From: Sulfurimonas sp.
GTDB taxonomy: Bacteria > Campylobacterota > Campylobacteria > Campylobacterales > Sulfurimonadaceae
Assembly (NCBI GenBank): GCA_015487435.1
Contig: WFPU01000135.1
Coordinates: 1-11,744, forward strand
Direction of reading: 5' to 3'
Length of the DNA stretch: 11,744 nucleotides
Shown here: positions 1-6,306 of the stretch, one piece after another
How positions within the stretch are numbered: the first letter of the stretch is position 1
Layout: each line of letters begins with the position of its first letter
Position numbers and translations under genes: made by a program
Notes under the pieces: generated by a model
Database searches by the model: none
Seen by the model: only the letters and a program-made list of their open reading frames with translations
What the model was told of the DNA's origin: nothing

Positions 1-195
1 AGAGAATATTTAAAAAAAGAAAACTTTTTATGGAATTTAATTAAAAATTATAAATCTAAAATACTCTATGTAACACCTAAAGAATGTCTATCAAAAAGTG
101 CATATACGTATATTCAAGAAAATAACGATATTGTTGAATATCAAGTTATCCCAATAATAAATGAGACATTCAATAATAGCCAGAGGGGTAATTAA
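1..195 (+). CDS. 3' end of an unrecognised gene, probably host
   Basis: An open frame runs from the first base of the window to a TAA at 193-195, giving the last 64 residues of a protein that starts outside. The visible part is Lys/Asn/Ile-rich, with a segment reading ILYVTPKECLSKSAYTYIQE and then alternating hydrophobic residues (VEYQVIPIIN) that look like beta strands. No motif lets me name a family. It is directly followed by a hairpin typical of a gene end, and it points toward the minus-strand operon (convergent). Because it lies beyond the last phage-oriented gene and its terminator, I infer that it belongs to the host or to the neighbouring island. Confidence 0.55.
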   Translation, partial: REYLKKENFLWNLIKNYKSKILYVTPKECLSKSAYTYIQENNDIVEYQVIPIINETFNNSQRGN

Positions 196-203
196 TCCCT
201 CTG
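181..203 (+). terminator. Hairpin at the end of the partial left gene
   Basis: CAGAGGG (181-187) pairs perfectly with CCCTCTG (197-203) around a 9-base loop that contains the stop codon of the upstream frame. It is followed by TTGTCTT, a weak T tract. This fits a rho-independent terminator for the plus-strand gene, though the poor T tract makes it less certain. Confidence 0.5.
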
Positions 204-365
204 TTGTCTTGCTCTGCCAAATAATAATAGTCTTTTTAATATTAATGAAACACCTATAAGAGGTAGTTAATCTCTTAAATTCGCAATATTTCTAATACTT
301 TGAACATCAAACGGAGTATACCAAAGTAAAAGTAATATGTCCAAATAGATAAAATTATTTATAAG
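204..365. other. AT-rich spacer with no gene seen
   Basis: No open frame of useful length, tRNA-like structure or strong promoter is visible on either strand. It lies between the terminators of two convergent transcription units and is a likely place for the left prophage-host junction (attL), but I found no matching repeat at the right side of the window to prove that. Confidence 0.4.
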
Positions 366-400
366 CAAAAAAAAAGGCTAAGACCCTAAAGCCCCAGCCT
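366..400 (-). terminator. Rho-independent terminator of the phage minus-strand operon
   Basis: Read on the minus strand, AGGCT (complement of 396-400) pairs with AGCCT (complement of 375-379). The stem can be extended to 9 pairs with G-T wobbles and is followed by nine T residues (A run at 367-375). It lies 95 bases downstream of the 32-aa gene. There is no T tract on the plus side, so it works on minus-strand transcripts and marks the end of the long phage operon. Confidence 0.75.
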
Positions 401-494
401 AATCACTTAACACCATCTAGTAGTTAATTAGATTTATTCAAGATAAACTTTGTTACGATTAAAATTATATCATAGTAAAAATACTCTCTGAAAT

Positions 495-593
495 CTAATG
501 GATATTCGGTTTCTTTTTATCAAATTTTCCCATAATCAAAACAGTTGCTGTAACTGCCAATGAAAATAATAATATAGCTAAATAAGTATTCAT
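495..593 (-). CDS. 32-aa single-pass membrane protein
   Basis: This small frame starts with ATG immediately after the TAG of the upstream 79-aa gene (TAGATG), with a good ribosome site (AAGGAG within AAAAAAGGAGAGTAG) inside the end of that gene, so the two are almost certainly translationally coupled. The product, MNTYLAILLFSLAVTATVLI followed by MGKFDKKKPNIH, is one hydrophobic helix (residues 4-21) and a Lys-rich tail that should face the cytoplasm. It is the last gene before the operon terminator. I do not recognise a family. Its place next to the integrase, outside the morphogenesis block, suggests an accessory or lysogenic-conversion role rather than a virion protein; this is inference. 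Confidence 0.65.
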   Translation of the reverse strand: MNTYLAILLFSLAVTATVLIMGKFDKKKPNIH

Positions 594-833
594 CTACTCT
601 CCTTTTTTTATAAAAAATGCACCAAGTGAAAATATCACAAACGACGAAACTAAAGCTATCATACTCATACTCTCATTTTTTATAAGAGGAGTAATAACTG
701 CTAAACCTAAAACTATTTTAGAAATATCATAAAGATATTTACCAGTCTCTGCATAAACTTTCTTCATTCTGTAAGTATACCAAACTAATAATAATCTATA
801 ATTAAATGAATTTTTAGGGTAAGGTTTTTTCAA
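594..833 (-). CDS. 79-aa (or 57-aa) two-helix membrane protein
   Basis: This small protein has two hydrophobic helices at about residues 37-52 and 57-75, separated by a short KNES turn, and ends in KKGE. The longest frame starts with TTG at 833 behind AGAGGGGGA. An internal ATG at residue 23 (MKKVYAETGKYLYDISKIVL) would give a 57-aa protein that looks more natural, although no clear ribosome site precedes it. The KYLYDISKIVLG segment recalls small two-helix proteins of the DUF6722 type, but that is from memory and weak. It lies 83 bases after the integrase stop and is coupled to the 32-aa gene that follows. Function unknown. The pair may be phage accessory genes expressed from the prophage. 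Confidence 0.6.
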   Translation of the reverse strand: MKKPYPKNSFNYRLLLVWYTYRMKKVYAETGKYLYDISKIVLGLAVITPLIKNESMSMIALVSSFVIFSLGAFFIKKGE

Positions 834-916
834 ATCCCCCTCTGCGCACCACGACCCCCTAAAATAGGGACTTTCAAAGAGATATTTAGAAATACTAAAA
901 ACCCTTACTTTACCCC
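834..916. other. Spacer behind the integrase; possible attP-type region
   Basis: The region holds a perfect small hairpin, CCCTA-AAA-TAGGG (857-869), and near-repeats of CCCTTACTT (901-921). It is more GC-rich in places than its surroundings (the 840-860 stretch). Integrase genes often sit beside their attachment site, so this is one candidate for att, but no copy of it was found near the right end of the window. Confidence 0.25.
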
Positions 917-1798
917 TTACTTATAAACTACAATAGAATTATCAAAATTGTCAAACTGTTTATCTAAATAATTTACATATACATCATAAACCATTTGTGT
1001 ATTTGCATGACCTAAAAGCTGTGCTAATTGGACAGGAGATACAATCTGATTATAAAGCATATTTGTTGCGTATGTGTGACGTGTGTTATATGGTCGTCTA
1101 TATTTAATTCCTAGCTCTTCAAGTGATGGCTTCCAAAACTTATATGTAAATACATTATTATCTCTATATGGTTTTTTATATTGGTTTATAAAAAGATACT
1201 CATAATCATGGTGATTACATACATCTTGTAAGTATGGTAATAAACTATCAATAATAGGAATTTCTCTCACACTGTATTTAGTCTTTGGTGTACTCTCTCC
1301 AAATATTCCACGAGAACGAGAAACATTTATTACTCTTCTTTTAAAATCTATATCAGATTTTTTAAGTGCAATAATTTCACCACTTCGCATACCCGTATAA
1401 AATGCAATAGCTAAATAGTGTCTATAATTGTAATTTTCTGCATGATTTAAAATTATATAAACCTCGTCAGCAGTAAATGGAGTAATAATAGGCTTTTCAT
1501 ATTTAGGCATACGAATCTGTTTCACTGGATTTTTTGAAATCACATCATCATATAAAGCTTCTTGAAATATACCACTCAACACACCAATATAATGCTTCTT
1601 TGATTTTGCACCTACATCATCAATACCATAAAGCCACTTTTTTACATCTGATGGTCTTATAATATTTATTTCTATATCTTTAAAATATGGAAGAATACGA
1701 GAAAAAACAATATTTTTATATTTATAATATGTTGATGGTTTCAACTCATGTTCTTTAAATTCAAGATATAGAGATGAGTAGTGACTAAATTTTATCAT
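917..1798 (-). CDS. int: Tyrosine recombinase / phage integrase
   Basis: This 293-aa enzyme should integrate and excise the phage genome by site-specific strand exchange. Residues 1-90 form an N-terminal SAM-like core-binding domain (YLEFKEHELKPSTYYKYKNI). The catalytic domain follows: Arg138 in TGMRSGEI, the beta-hairpin Lys near 172-174 in TPKTKYSVREIPI, Arg240 in RRPYNTRHTYAT, His264 in LLGHANTQ, and the nucleophile Tyr274 in YDVYVNYL. The first position of the HxxR box is Tyr237 instead of His, a variant I know from other phage integrases. There is no long Arm-type N-terminal domain, so arm-site binding may be minimal. The start ATG follows AGGAAAATAAAAA. Many inoviruses use host XerCD, so a self-encoded integrase marks this as a dedicated temperate inovirus. 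It lies downstream of rep and the 100-aa gene. Confidence 0.95.
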   Translation of the reverse strand: MIKFSHYSSLYLEFKEHELKPSTYYKYKNIVFSRILPYFKDIEINIIRPSDVKKWLYGIDDVGAKSKKHYIGVLSGIFQEALYDDVISKNPVKQIRMPKYEKPIITPFTADEVYIILNHAENYNYRHYLAIAFYTGMRSGEIIALKKSDIDFKRRVINVSRSRGIFGESTPKTKYSVREIPIIDSLLPYLQDVCNHHDYEYLFINQYKKPYRDNNVFTYKFWKPSLEELGIKYRRPYNTRHTYATNMLYNQIVSPVQLAQLLGHANTQMVYDVYVNYLDKQFDNFDNSIVVYK

Positions 1799-1846
1799 TT
1801 TTTATTTTCCTATTTTGTCTTAAGATTTTGTCCGTTCAGGAGTGAC

Positions 1847-1862
1847 AATAACTTGAGTTATT
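1847..1862. repeat. Palindrome AATAACT-TG-AGTTATT
   Basis: A 7-bp perfect inverted repeat with a 2-base spacer overlaps the stop codon of the 100-aa gene, upstream of the integrase. No T tract follows on the minus strand, so it is not a clear terminator. It could be a regulator or recombinase binding site. Confidence 0.4.
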
Positions 1863-2160
1863 TTCCGACAATATGCCGAATATTTATATGTTTAAATCTT
1901 TTTATATCTTCTATAATTTTCTCAGCTATTCGTATCTCTTTATTATCGCAACATACTTGAAAATGATACTCATCTTTACAAGCCCAAGAACTATGTAAAA
2001 CAGGTTTCATATATCTTTCATATCTTTTTCTATTACAAATAATACAAGTATGTCTTCTCGTAAAATCAAACTCATTCAAAAACTCAAGTGAAGAATCACT
2101 CATATGTTCATTATAATCAACACCCATTTCATTTGCTAATGCTATATCTAAACCATTCAT
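1858..2160 (-). CDS. 100-aa Cys/His-rich protein between rep and int, possibly zinc-binding
   Basis: The start ATG lies 2 bases after the Rep stop, behind GAGGAG about 12 bases upstream, so it is co-translated with Rep. The first 35 residues are acidic (MNGLDIALANEMGVDYNEHM). Then come CIIC (residues 40-43), a basic stretch NRKRYERYMKP, and further His/Cys residues through CCDN; the pattern CxxC-(17)-C-(8)-CC could bind zinc. The C-terminus is basic and helical (EKIIEDIKRFKHINIRHIV). I do not recognise a family. Its position suggests a small DNA-binding partner for replication or integration, for example an excisionase-like role, but nothing in the sequence proves it. Confidence 0.65.
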   Translation of the reverse strand: MNGLDIALANEMGVDYNEHMSDSSLEFLNEFDFTRRHTCIICNRKRYERYMKPVLHSSWACKDEYHFQVCCDNKEIRIAEKIIEDIKRFKHINIRHIVGK

Positions 2161-2162
2161 TT

Positions 2163-3470
2163 TTAAAATATCTCCTCACATTCAAATTCTCTTTGCATAT
2201 CTTCTATAGCTGTGAGTTTCAACCGCTCACCCACTACATAACCCCTCTCGATGAGTAAATTACGAGTGTATATGTAATGCTTATCGTCCACTGTGTCAAT
2301 ATCTAGGCTTTGAAAATATTGATATAGTTCAAAATCATTCATCTGATACGGCTTTTTATTGTATTTTGAGACAGTTCCTTTGTAATAAACAAACTCCTCA
2401 CCATCTATAATAATATCAATAGGTTTGGCTTCTTTTGGTTCTGGGAGAGGTTCAAATTTATTTAAATCTGCATCATCATAATCAGCTTGAAATAGTTTCT
2501 CAAACCAATTAATCGGCTTTGCAGTGTATATAATGCCGTGTTCATCTTCTATGTGTTTAATTTCTTTTGTTTCTGGGTCTATTTGTACAGATATGAGCTC
2601 ATCATTATACGAAGCAGTTAAGTCCCTTAGTGTGTACATTCCGTTAAGTTTTCTATATATCTCTAAACTAATAAAAGTGCGAGAAGTATAAAACCTTGAA
2701 ATACCGTGATATAGGTACCATAGAGTCAGATTAGTAGTGCTACTCCCCTCTTCTCTTAAGTCGTCCAAAGTCTTTAAAACATACTTCATAAGGTACTTTA
2801 CTGGGCTTTTAACATTTGTTTCAATGTCTCCCATTGGAGCAGGATAGAAACGATTAAGTGCTTTAACTATTCTCTCTACATATTTTTCAAGAACAAATAA
2901 AGAAATATGTAAATGTGGTGTACCATCTTTATGTGGCTCTGTTACACGAAAAAAACATTTATCAGATTTATCAATATCTGTATAAGAACGGTCTTTCAAT
3001 AATTTACTAAGCATTTTCGTTAATTCTTTAGAAGCATTACGAGGTGTGTACTTATCGACTGTTTGAGAGAAGTCTAGTTCTGACTCAATATATGGGACTT
3101 TTTGCACTACATGGGCATTAATAAACTTAATTTTATTAATTGTGCATATATATTTTCTCCCAGCGAACTTAGGATTATTTACCAATTTATTTTTAAAAGT
3201 CTTTTTTGCATGCCATTTTGAAGGGAGTGTAAGTGTAAAAAATATATTTTTTAATTTTCTCTCTTGTGCATATTCATAGATAGACCATGCACGATGTTGT
3301 AATTCAGCAACATATCTATCCGAATTTATATATGAATTTGCCACGAAATCAGCATAAGGCACAAATTTATTATCAAGTTGTATGCCGTTTGACTTCATAT
3401 ACTCAGTATTAAATTGTAATTTATTCTTTGCAGACTCTATTTGATAATCTGTTAAACCGTATTTTTTCAT
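2163..3470 (-). CDS. Rolling-circle replication initiator (HUH endonuclease; pII/gpA role)
   Basis: This 435-aa protein should nick the phage double-stranded origin and start rolling-circle synthesis. The HUH core is visible: motif 1 FFTLTLPS (77-84), motif 2 PHLHISLF with His186 and His188, and motif 3 YLMKYVLK with Tyr226 and Tyr230. The YxxxY pair matches the two-tyrosine class typified by phiX174 gpA. The C-terminal 190 residues are acidic and not recognisable. The reading frame stays open further upstream to 3572, but I chose the ATG at 3470 because AAGGAAGTGACAAA sits just before it and because the extension is a translation of hairpin sequence (ASRKSGFPAFRHG). It is placed after the secretin gene and a strong hairpin, as gene II follows gene IV in M13. 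Confidence 0.9.
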   Translation of the reverse strand: MKKYGLTDYQIESAKNKLQFNTEYMKSNGIQLDNKFVPYADFVANSYINSDRYVAELQHRAWSIYEYAQERKLKNIFFTLTLPSKWHAKKTFKNKLVNNPKFAGRKYICTINKIKFINAHVVQKVPYIESELDFSQTVDKYTPRNASKELTKMLSKLLKDRSYTDIDKSDKCFFRVTEPHKDGTPHLHISLFVLEKYVERIVKALNRFYPAPMGDIETNVKSPVKYLMKYVLKTLDDLREEGSSTTNLTLWYLYHGISRFYTSRTFISLEIYRKLNGMYTLRDLTASYNDELISVQIDPETKEIKHIEDEHGIIYTAKPINWFEKLFQADYDDADLNKFEPLPEPKEAKPIDIIIDGEEFVYYKGTVSKYNKKPYQMNDFELYQYFQSLDIDTVDDKHYIYTRNLLIERGYVVGERLKLTAIEDMQREFECEEIF

Positions 3471-3483
3471 TTTGTCACTTCCT
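3468..3483 (-). promoter_or_regulatory. Early-gene translational leader of rep (GGAAGTGACAAA-ATG)
   Basis: The ribosome site and spacer before rep read AAGGAAGTGACAAA followed by ATG. The same leader with one or two changes precedes the ssDNA-binding gene (10454-10469) and the 97-aa gene (11021-11038), and no other gene in the window has the GTGACAAA part. It may be a shared translational operator. Confidence 0.6.
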
Positions 3484-3529
3484 TTTAATTTGTCGAATAA
3501 CTTTTTATAGATAGCCAAGGGCACTCCGT

Positions 3530-3559
3530 GCCGAAAAGCGGGAAACCCGCTTTTTCGGC
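3530..3559. terminator. Strong hairpin between secretin and rep (terminator / candidate packaging signal)
   Basis: GCCGAAAAGCGGG pairs with CCCGCTTTTTCGGC around an AAA loop, with one extra T bulged. A small second hairpin, GCAC-TCC-GTGC, lies beside it at 3521-3531. The hairpin sits in the 101-base gap between the secretin stop (3572) and the Rep start (3470), exactly where M13 has the gene IV terminator and packaging hairpin. It has no clean T tract outside the stem, so pure terminator function is uncertain. A role in packaging or as part of the origin is inference from position. Confidence 0.6.
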
Positions 3560-3571
3560 TTGCGTAGTGCA

Positions 3572-4723
3572 TTACTTCACAATCTGAATAATAATAGATA
3601 AGGTCTTTTTCACCTTACTATTGGTATTAAATCGAAACATTTGACCTATAAGAGGGGCTTCCATAAGTATAGGTATCCCATAGGTCGATTTATCGTTACT
3701 TTCATCTTGGAGACCACTTAACACAAGTATTTCTCCATATTTCAATTGGAAACTGTTTTTGAGTTCTCTTTTTGCTACTGATGGGGTGTTGTTCTGGTTG
3801 CTAAGTACTGTTTCAATCACAAAATCTAAATCTATGAAGCATATATCATCTACTACCTTAGGCAGTAAGCCAATTTTCAAACCTACGTCTTTATATTCGA
3901 CTGATGTTTGATTTGTTTGGCTTGCTCCATTGGTAGAGCTGGAGCTTACTTCATAGGGTATATTTTGACCGCTTGAAAAGTAGACTTTTTTACCACTTTG
4001 CACCGTAAGTACTGGAGAGCTTTTTATAGTGGAGACTCCTAAGCTGTTTAAAAAATGCAGTGAAGCCGTAATCCCACCGCTTGAGTTGCTAAATATATTT
4101 TTGCTTGCTGTAGATGGGAGAGTCAATAAATCTATAAAGTATTTTATACTACTATCAGCTTTATTTGATTGTATATAGCTGTTTATCTGTACCCCTCTGT
4201 CTTTTACATCGTCTCTATTTGTCTCTACTATTGTAAGCTTTAATTGGAATTGCTTTTGCACGTAGTCGTTTTGCTGTATGAGGGGCTTTAATTGTGTATA
4301 GAGTTGCTTTGTGCATATTAAGACAATCGAATTGCTATTTTTTATGTAGTTGTATTTTAACTCTTTGAATTGTGCGAATATGGGCTTAAAATCTTCAAAT
4401 GTAAGAGTCTTTAGCTTTATTACATATATGTTCTTTTTTGGCTCAGCTTGCTTTTTTATTTTTCTGATGTAGTAGAATTTTTTGTTATCATATTGCAGTA
4501 TCAGACCCTTAAGCCGTAACATTCTTCTAAATGCAGAGAGTAAAACTGTATTTTTATCTTTTTGCACAAAAAAGGAGAAGTTGTCTTTTTTTATTTCATC
4601 ATCTATTAAAATATTTATTCTGTGCTGTGTGGAAACGAGCTGTGCGAAATCTTTTAAATTCAATTCTATGTTATCCGCATAGAGTGTTATTATCATGAGT
4701 ATGTAAACTATTAAAAATCTCAT
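3572..4723 (-). CDS. Secretin (pIV-like outer membrane export channel)
   Basis: This 383-aa protein should form the outer-membrane ring through which the phage filament leaves the cell. A signal peptide (MRFLIVYILMIITLYA, residues 1-16) is followed by an STN/N0-like domain (about 19-90), an N1-like domain (about 98-150), and the C-terminal secretin core: VYFSSGQNIPY (247-257), VEYKDVGLKIGLLPKV (275-290), and LSGLQDES...GIPILMEAPLIG (335-360). The core ends in the usual beta-strand motif LSIIIQIVK. The start codon overlaps the Zot stop in an ATGA, so the two export components are made in coupled fashion. Not all inoviruses carry their own secretin; many borrow the host's. No lipobox is seen. 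Confidence 0.93.
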   Translation of the reverse strand: MRFLIVYILMIITLYADNIELNLKDFAQLVSTQHRINILIDDEIKKDNFSFFVQKDKNTVLLSAFRRMLRLKGLILQYDNKKFYYIRKIKKQAEPKKNIYVIKLKTLTFEDFKPIFAQFKELKYNYIKNSNSIVLICTKQLYTQLKPLIQQNDYVQKQFQLKLTIVETNRDDVKDRGVQINSYIQSNKADSSIKYFIDLLTLPSTASKNIFSNSSGGITASLHFLNSLGVSTIKSSPVLTVQSGKKVYFSSGQNIPYEVSSSSTNGASQTNQTSVEYKDVGLKIGLLPKVVDDICFIDLDFVIETVLSNQNNTPSVAKRELKNSFQLKYGEILVLSGLQDESNDKSTYGIPILMEAPLIGQMFRFNTNSKVKKTLSIIIQIVK

Positions 4724-5901
4724 TTGTTTCTCTCCCCAAATATATTAAATTCTGGCTTTTTATTTTTCTTTTGGCTTTCTGGGTCGTACTTTGTAAAAGA
4801 GCGAGCAAGAAAAGCTTTTGTTTGTGTATTGAGAAGTACACTGTAGCTTTTATAGTTGTAATTGACACTATGCTCATTTAAGTAAAACTTGCTTGAGTTT
4901 TTGAGGATTAAGAGGAGGAAATCAAAAGGAATTTCTTTATATTTTTCAGAGGAACAAACATTCTTTATGCAGTTGAATTTTACAAAACTTAAATCTTTTA
5001 AATCATCAAAAAAAGTGCTGTTACTATCATCAACTTTTTCTTGAGTTCCTGGATCTATTGCATTTGTACTCTTTACAATTATTTTAGACTCTTTTGTGAT
5101 GTTGTTATCTTGTATATTTTCTTCAATAATTTGGTTTTGGAAGTCCATCATGTTGTATATTGCATATGCAAGGAATAATAATACACCGATGAGAATATAA
5201 ATATACTTCCTAAGTATGGACTTACGAGGGGCTTTCTTTCCCGATACATACAATTCACCAACAGCAGGCACAAAGGGGATAGTTAAATCTTGCGTTTTAC
5301 AAGTTTTATAAAAATTTATACAGCTGTAAAGCCCCAGCGAGAATTTGTTTTGAAAAATAGCTTTACTTGGTGGGTAAGCTTTGTAAAAAAACTCTCCATT
5401 TTTTAAATAATCGGCGGGGATTTGGTCTACATGTTGAGTGATAATGTGTATATCTTGATGAATGTGTCCATGATAAGTAAACCACCATACTAAAACCTCA
5501 GATACGGGCTTTGTGAAATAGTGTGCGGCTTCATCTACGATAATGAGACAATTATATAAGCCGAGTTCTTTGGCTTTTATGATTAACTCACTATCTGGCT
5601 TTTTTTGGCTTACATTCATACGATGTAAAAGCCTTAAATCTTTCACTAATTTATCAAAATCAAGTTTTTTTAGTCGTGGGCTAAAATCGAAATTAAATTC
5701 GTTTATGTTTAGATATGTCGTTTCATAGTACTTTTTAGGTAACTGGGGCGATACATAAAAATTCCAATATTGCTTAAAATCGGTTATGAATTTATATTTT
5801 GATTTTTTTGGTACTTCGTTTTTGTACATGTTCCAAATTTGGTAAGTAGAAAAATAACTTTTACCGCTTCTTGGAACACCTGTTATGAATGAGATTGCCA
5901 C
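4720..5901 (-). CDS. zot: Zot-family assembly ATPase (pI-like)
   Basis: This 393-aa protein is the inner-membrane ATPase that drives extrusion and coating of phage DNA. The Zot domain (about 1-200) has Walker A GVPRSGKS (8-15), Walker B LIIVDEA with Asp123-Glu124, and the downstream IITQHVDQIP strand (153-162) usual in this family. A transmembrane helix YIYILIGVLLFLAYAIY lies at 233-249, giving a cytoplasmic ATPase and a periplasmic tail of about 140 residues containing Cys pairs (FNCIKNVC) that may contact the secretin. It follows the pVI-like gene by 12 bases and ends in ATGA overlap with secretin. This is the marker gene of inoviruses, and assignment is firm. Confidence 0.95.
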   Translation of the reverse strand: MAISFITGVPRSGKSYFSTYQIWNMYKNEVPKKSKYKFITDFKQYWNFYVSPQLPKKYYETTYLNINEFNFDFSPRLKKLDFDKLVKDLRLLHRMNVSQKKPDSELIIKAKELGLYNCLIIVDEAAHYFTKPVSEVLVWWFTYHGHIHQDIHIITQHVDQIPADYLKNGEFFYKAYPPSKAIFQNKFSLGLYSCINFYKTCKTQDLTIPFVPAVGELYVSGKKAPRKSILRKYIYILIGVLLFLAYAIYNMMDFQNQIIEENIQDNNITKESKIIVKSTNAIDPGTQEKVDDSNSTFFDDLKDLSFVKFNCIKNVCSSEKYKEIPFDFLLLILKNSSKFYLNEHSVNYNYKSYSVLLNTQTKAFLARSFTKYDPESQKKNKKPEFNIFGERNK

Positions 5902-5913
5902 TTCTTTTCCTTT

Positions 5914-6306
5914 TTATTCTTCTGTTAATACACCGACTTTAAATATTTCACTTGATACTCTTTCATAAGCATTAAATACAGCTAAACTGACACGATAAGT
6001 TAAATAAGCAATTAAAAAAGGACTAAATATCGCAAATACATCATTAAAAGCATTAATTAAACCAATCGCTTGCATAACATGTAATGCAACACCTAATAAA
6101 TCTGATTGAGTTGTCATATTATTGATATTATTTAATAAATCATTATATTTATTATAAACAAATAAAATTGCATAAAGAAAAAAACCCAATAAAGCGGCAT
6201 GAGCTAAAATTAAAGCCGTAGAAGCAGAAATTTGTATACCAATCACTAAAAGTTTCTTAGCTATTTTTTCAAGAATCCAACCAATGACTCTACCAATTGC
6301 AGGCAT
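5914..6306 (-). CDS. pVI-like minor coat protein (DUF2523 type)
   Basis: This 130-aa, very hydrophobic protein begins with an amphipathic basic segment (IGWILEKIAKKLL) and has three likely helices in the membrane: about 28-51, 70-84 and 87-110. Size, topology and position between the adsorption protein and Zot match gene VI of M13 and the DUF2523 proteins of many inoviruses. pVI caps the filament end together with pIII and releases it from the membrane. The start overlaps the upstream stop by one base (TAATG), with AGGAG upstream. The family name is from recognition of size, topology and context rather than a single diagnostic motif. Confidence 0.8.
   Translation of the reverse strand: MPAIGRVIGWILEKIAKKLLVIGIQISASTALILAHAALLGFFLYAILFVYNKYNDLLNNINNMTTQSDLLGVALHVMQAIGLINAFNDVFAIFSPFLIAYLTYRVSLAVFNAYERVSSEIFKVGVLTEE

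Noticed and set aside
204..494. tRNA or att core at the left edge
   Set aside because: No T-arm/anticodon pattern and no matching direct repeat was found near the right end.
1838..1850. AGGAGTGACAATAA on the plus strand as a fourth copy of the early leader
   Set aside because: It is on the opposite strand and no start codon or open frame follows.
3471..3572. N-terminal extension of the Rep frame up to 3572
   Set aside because: The extra 34 codons translate a strong hairpin, and a good ribosome site with the shared leader precedes the internal ATG at 3470.
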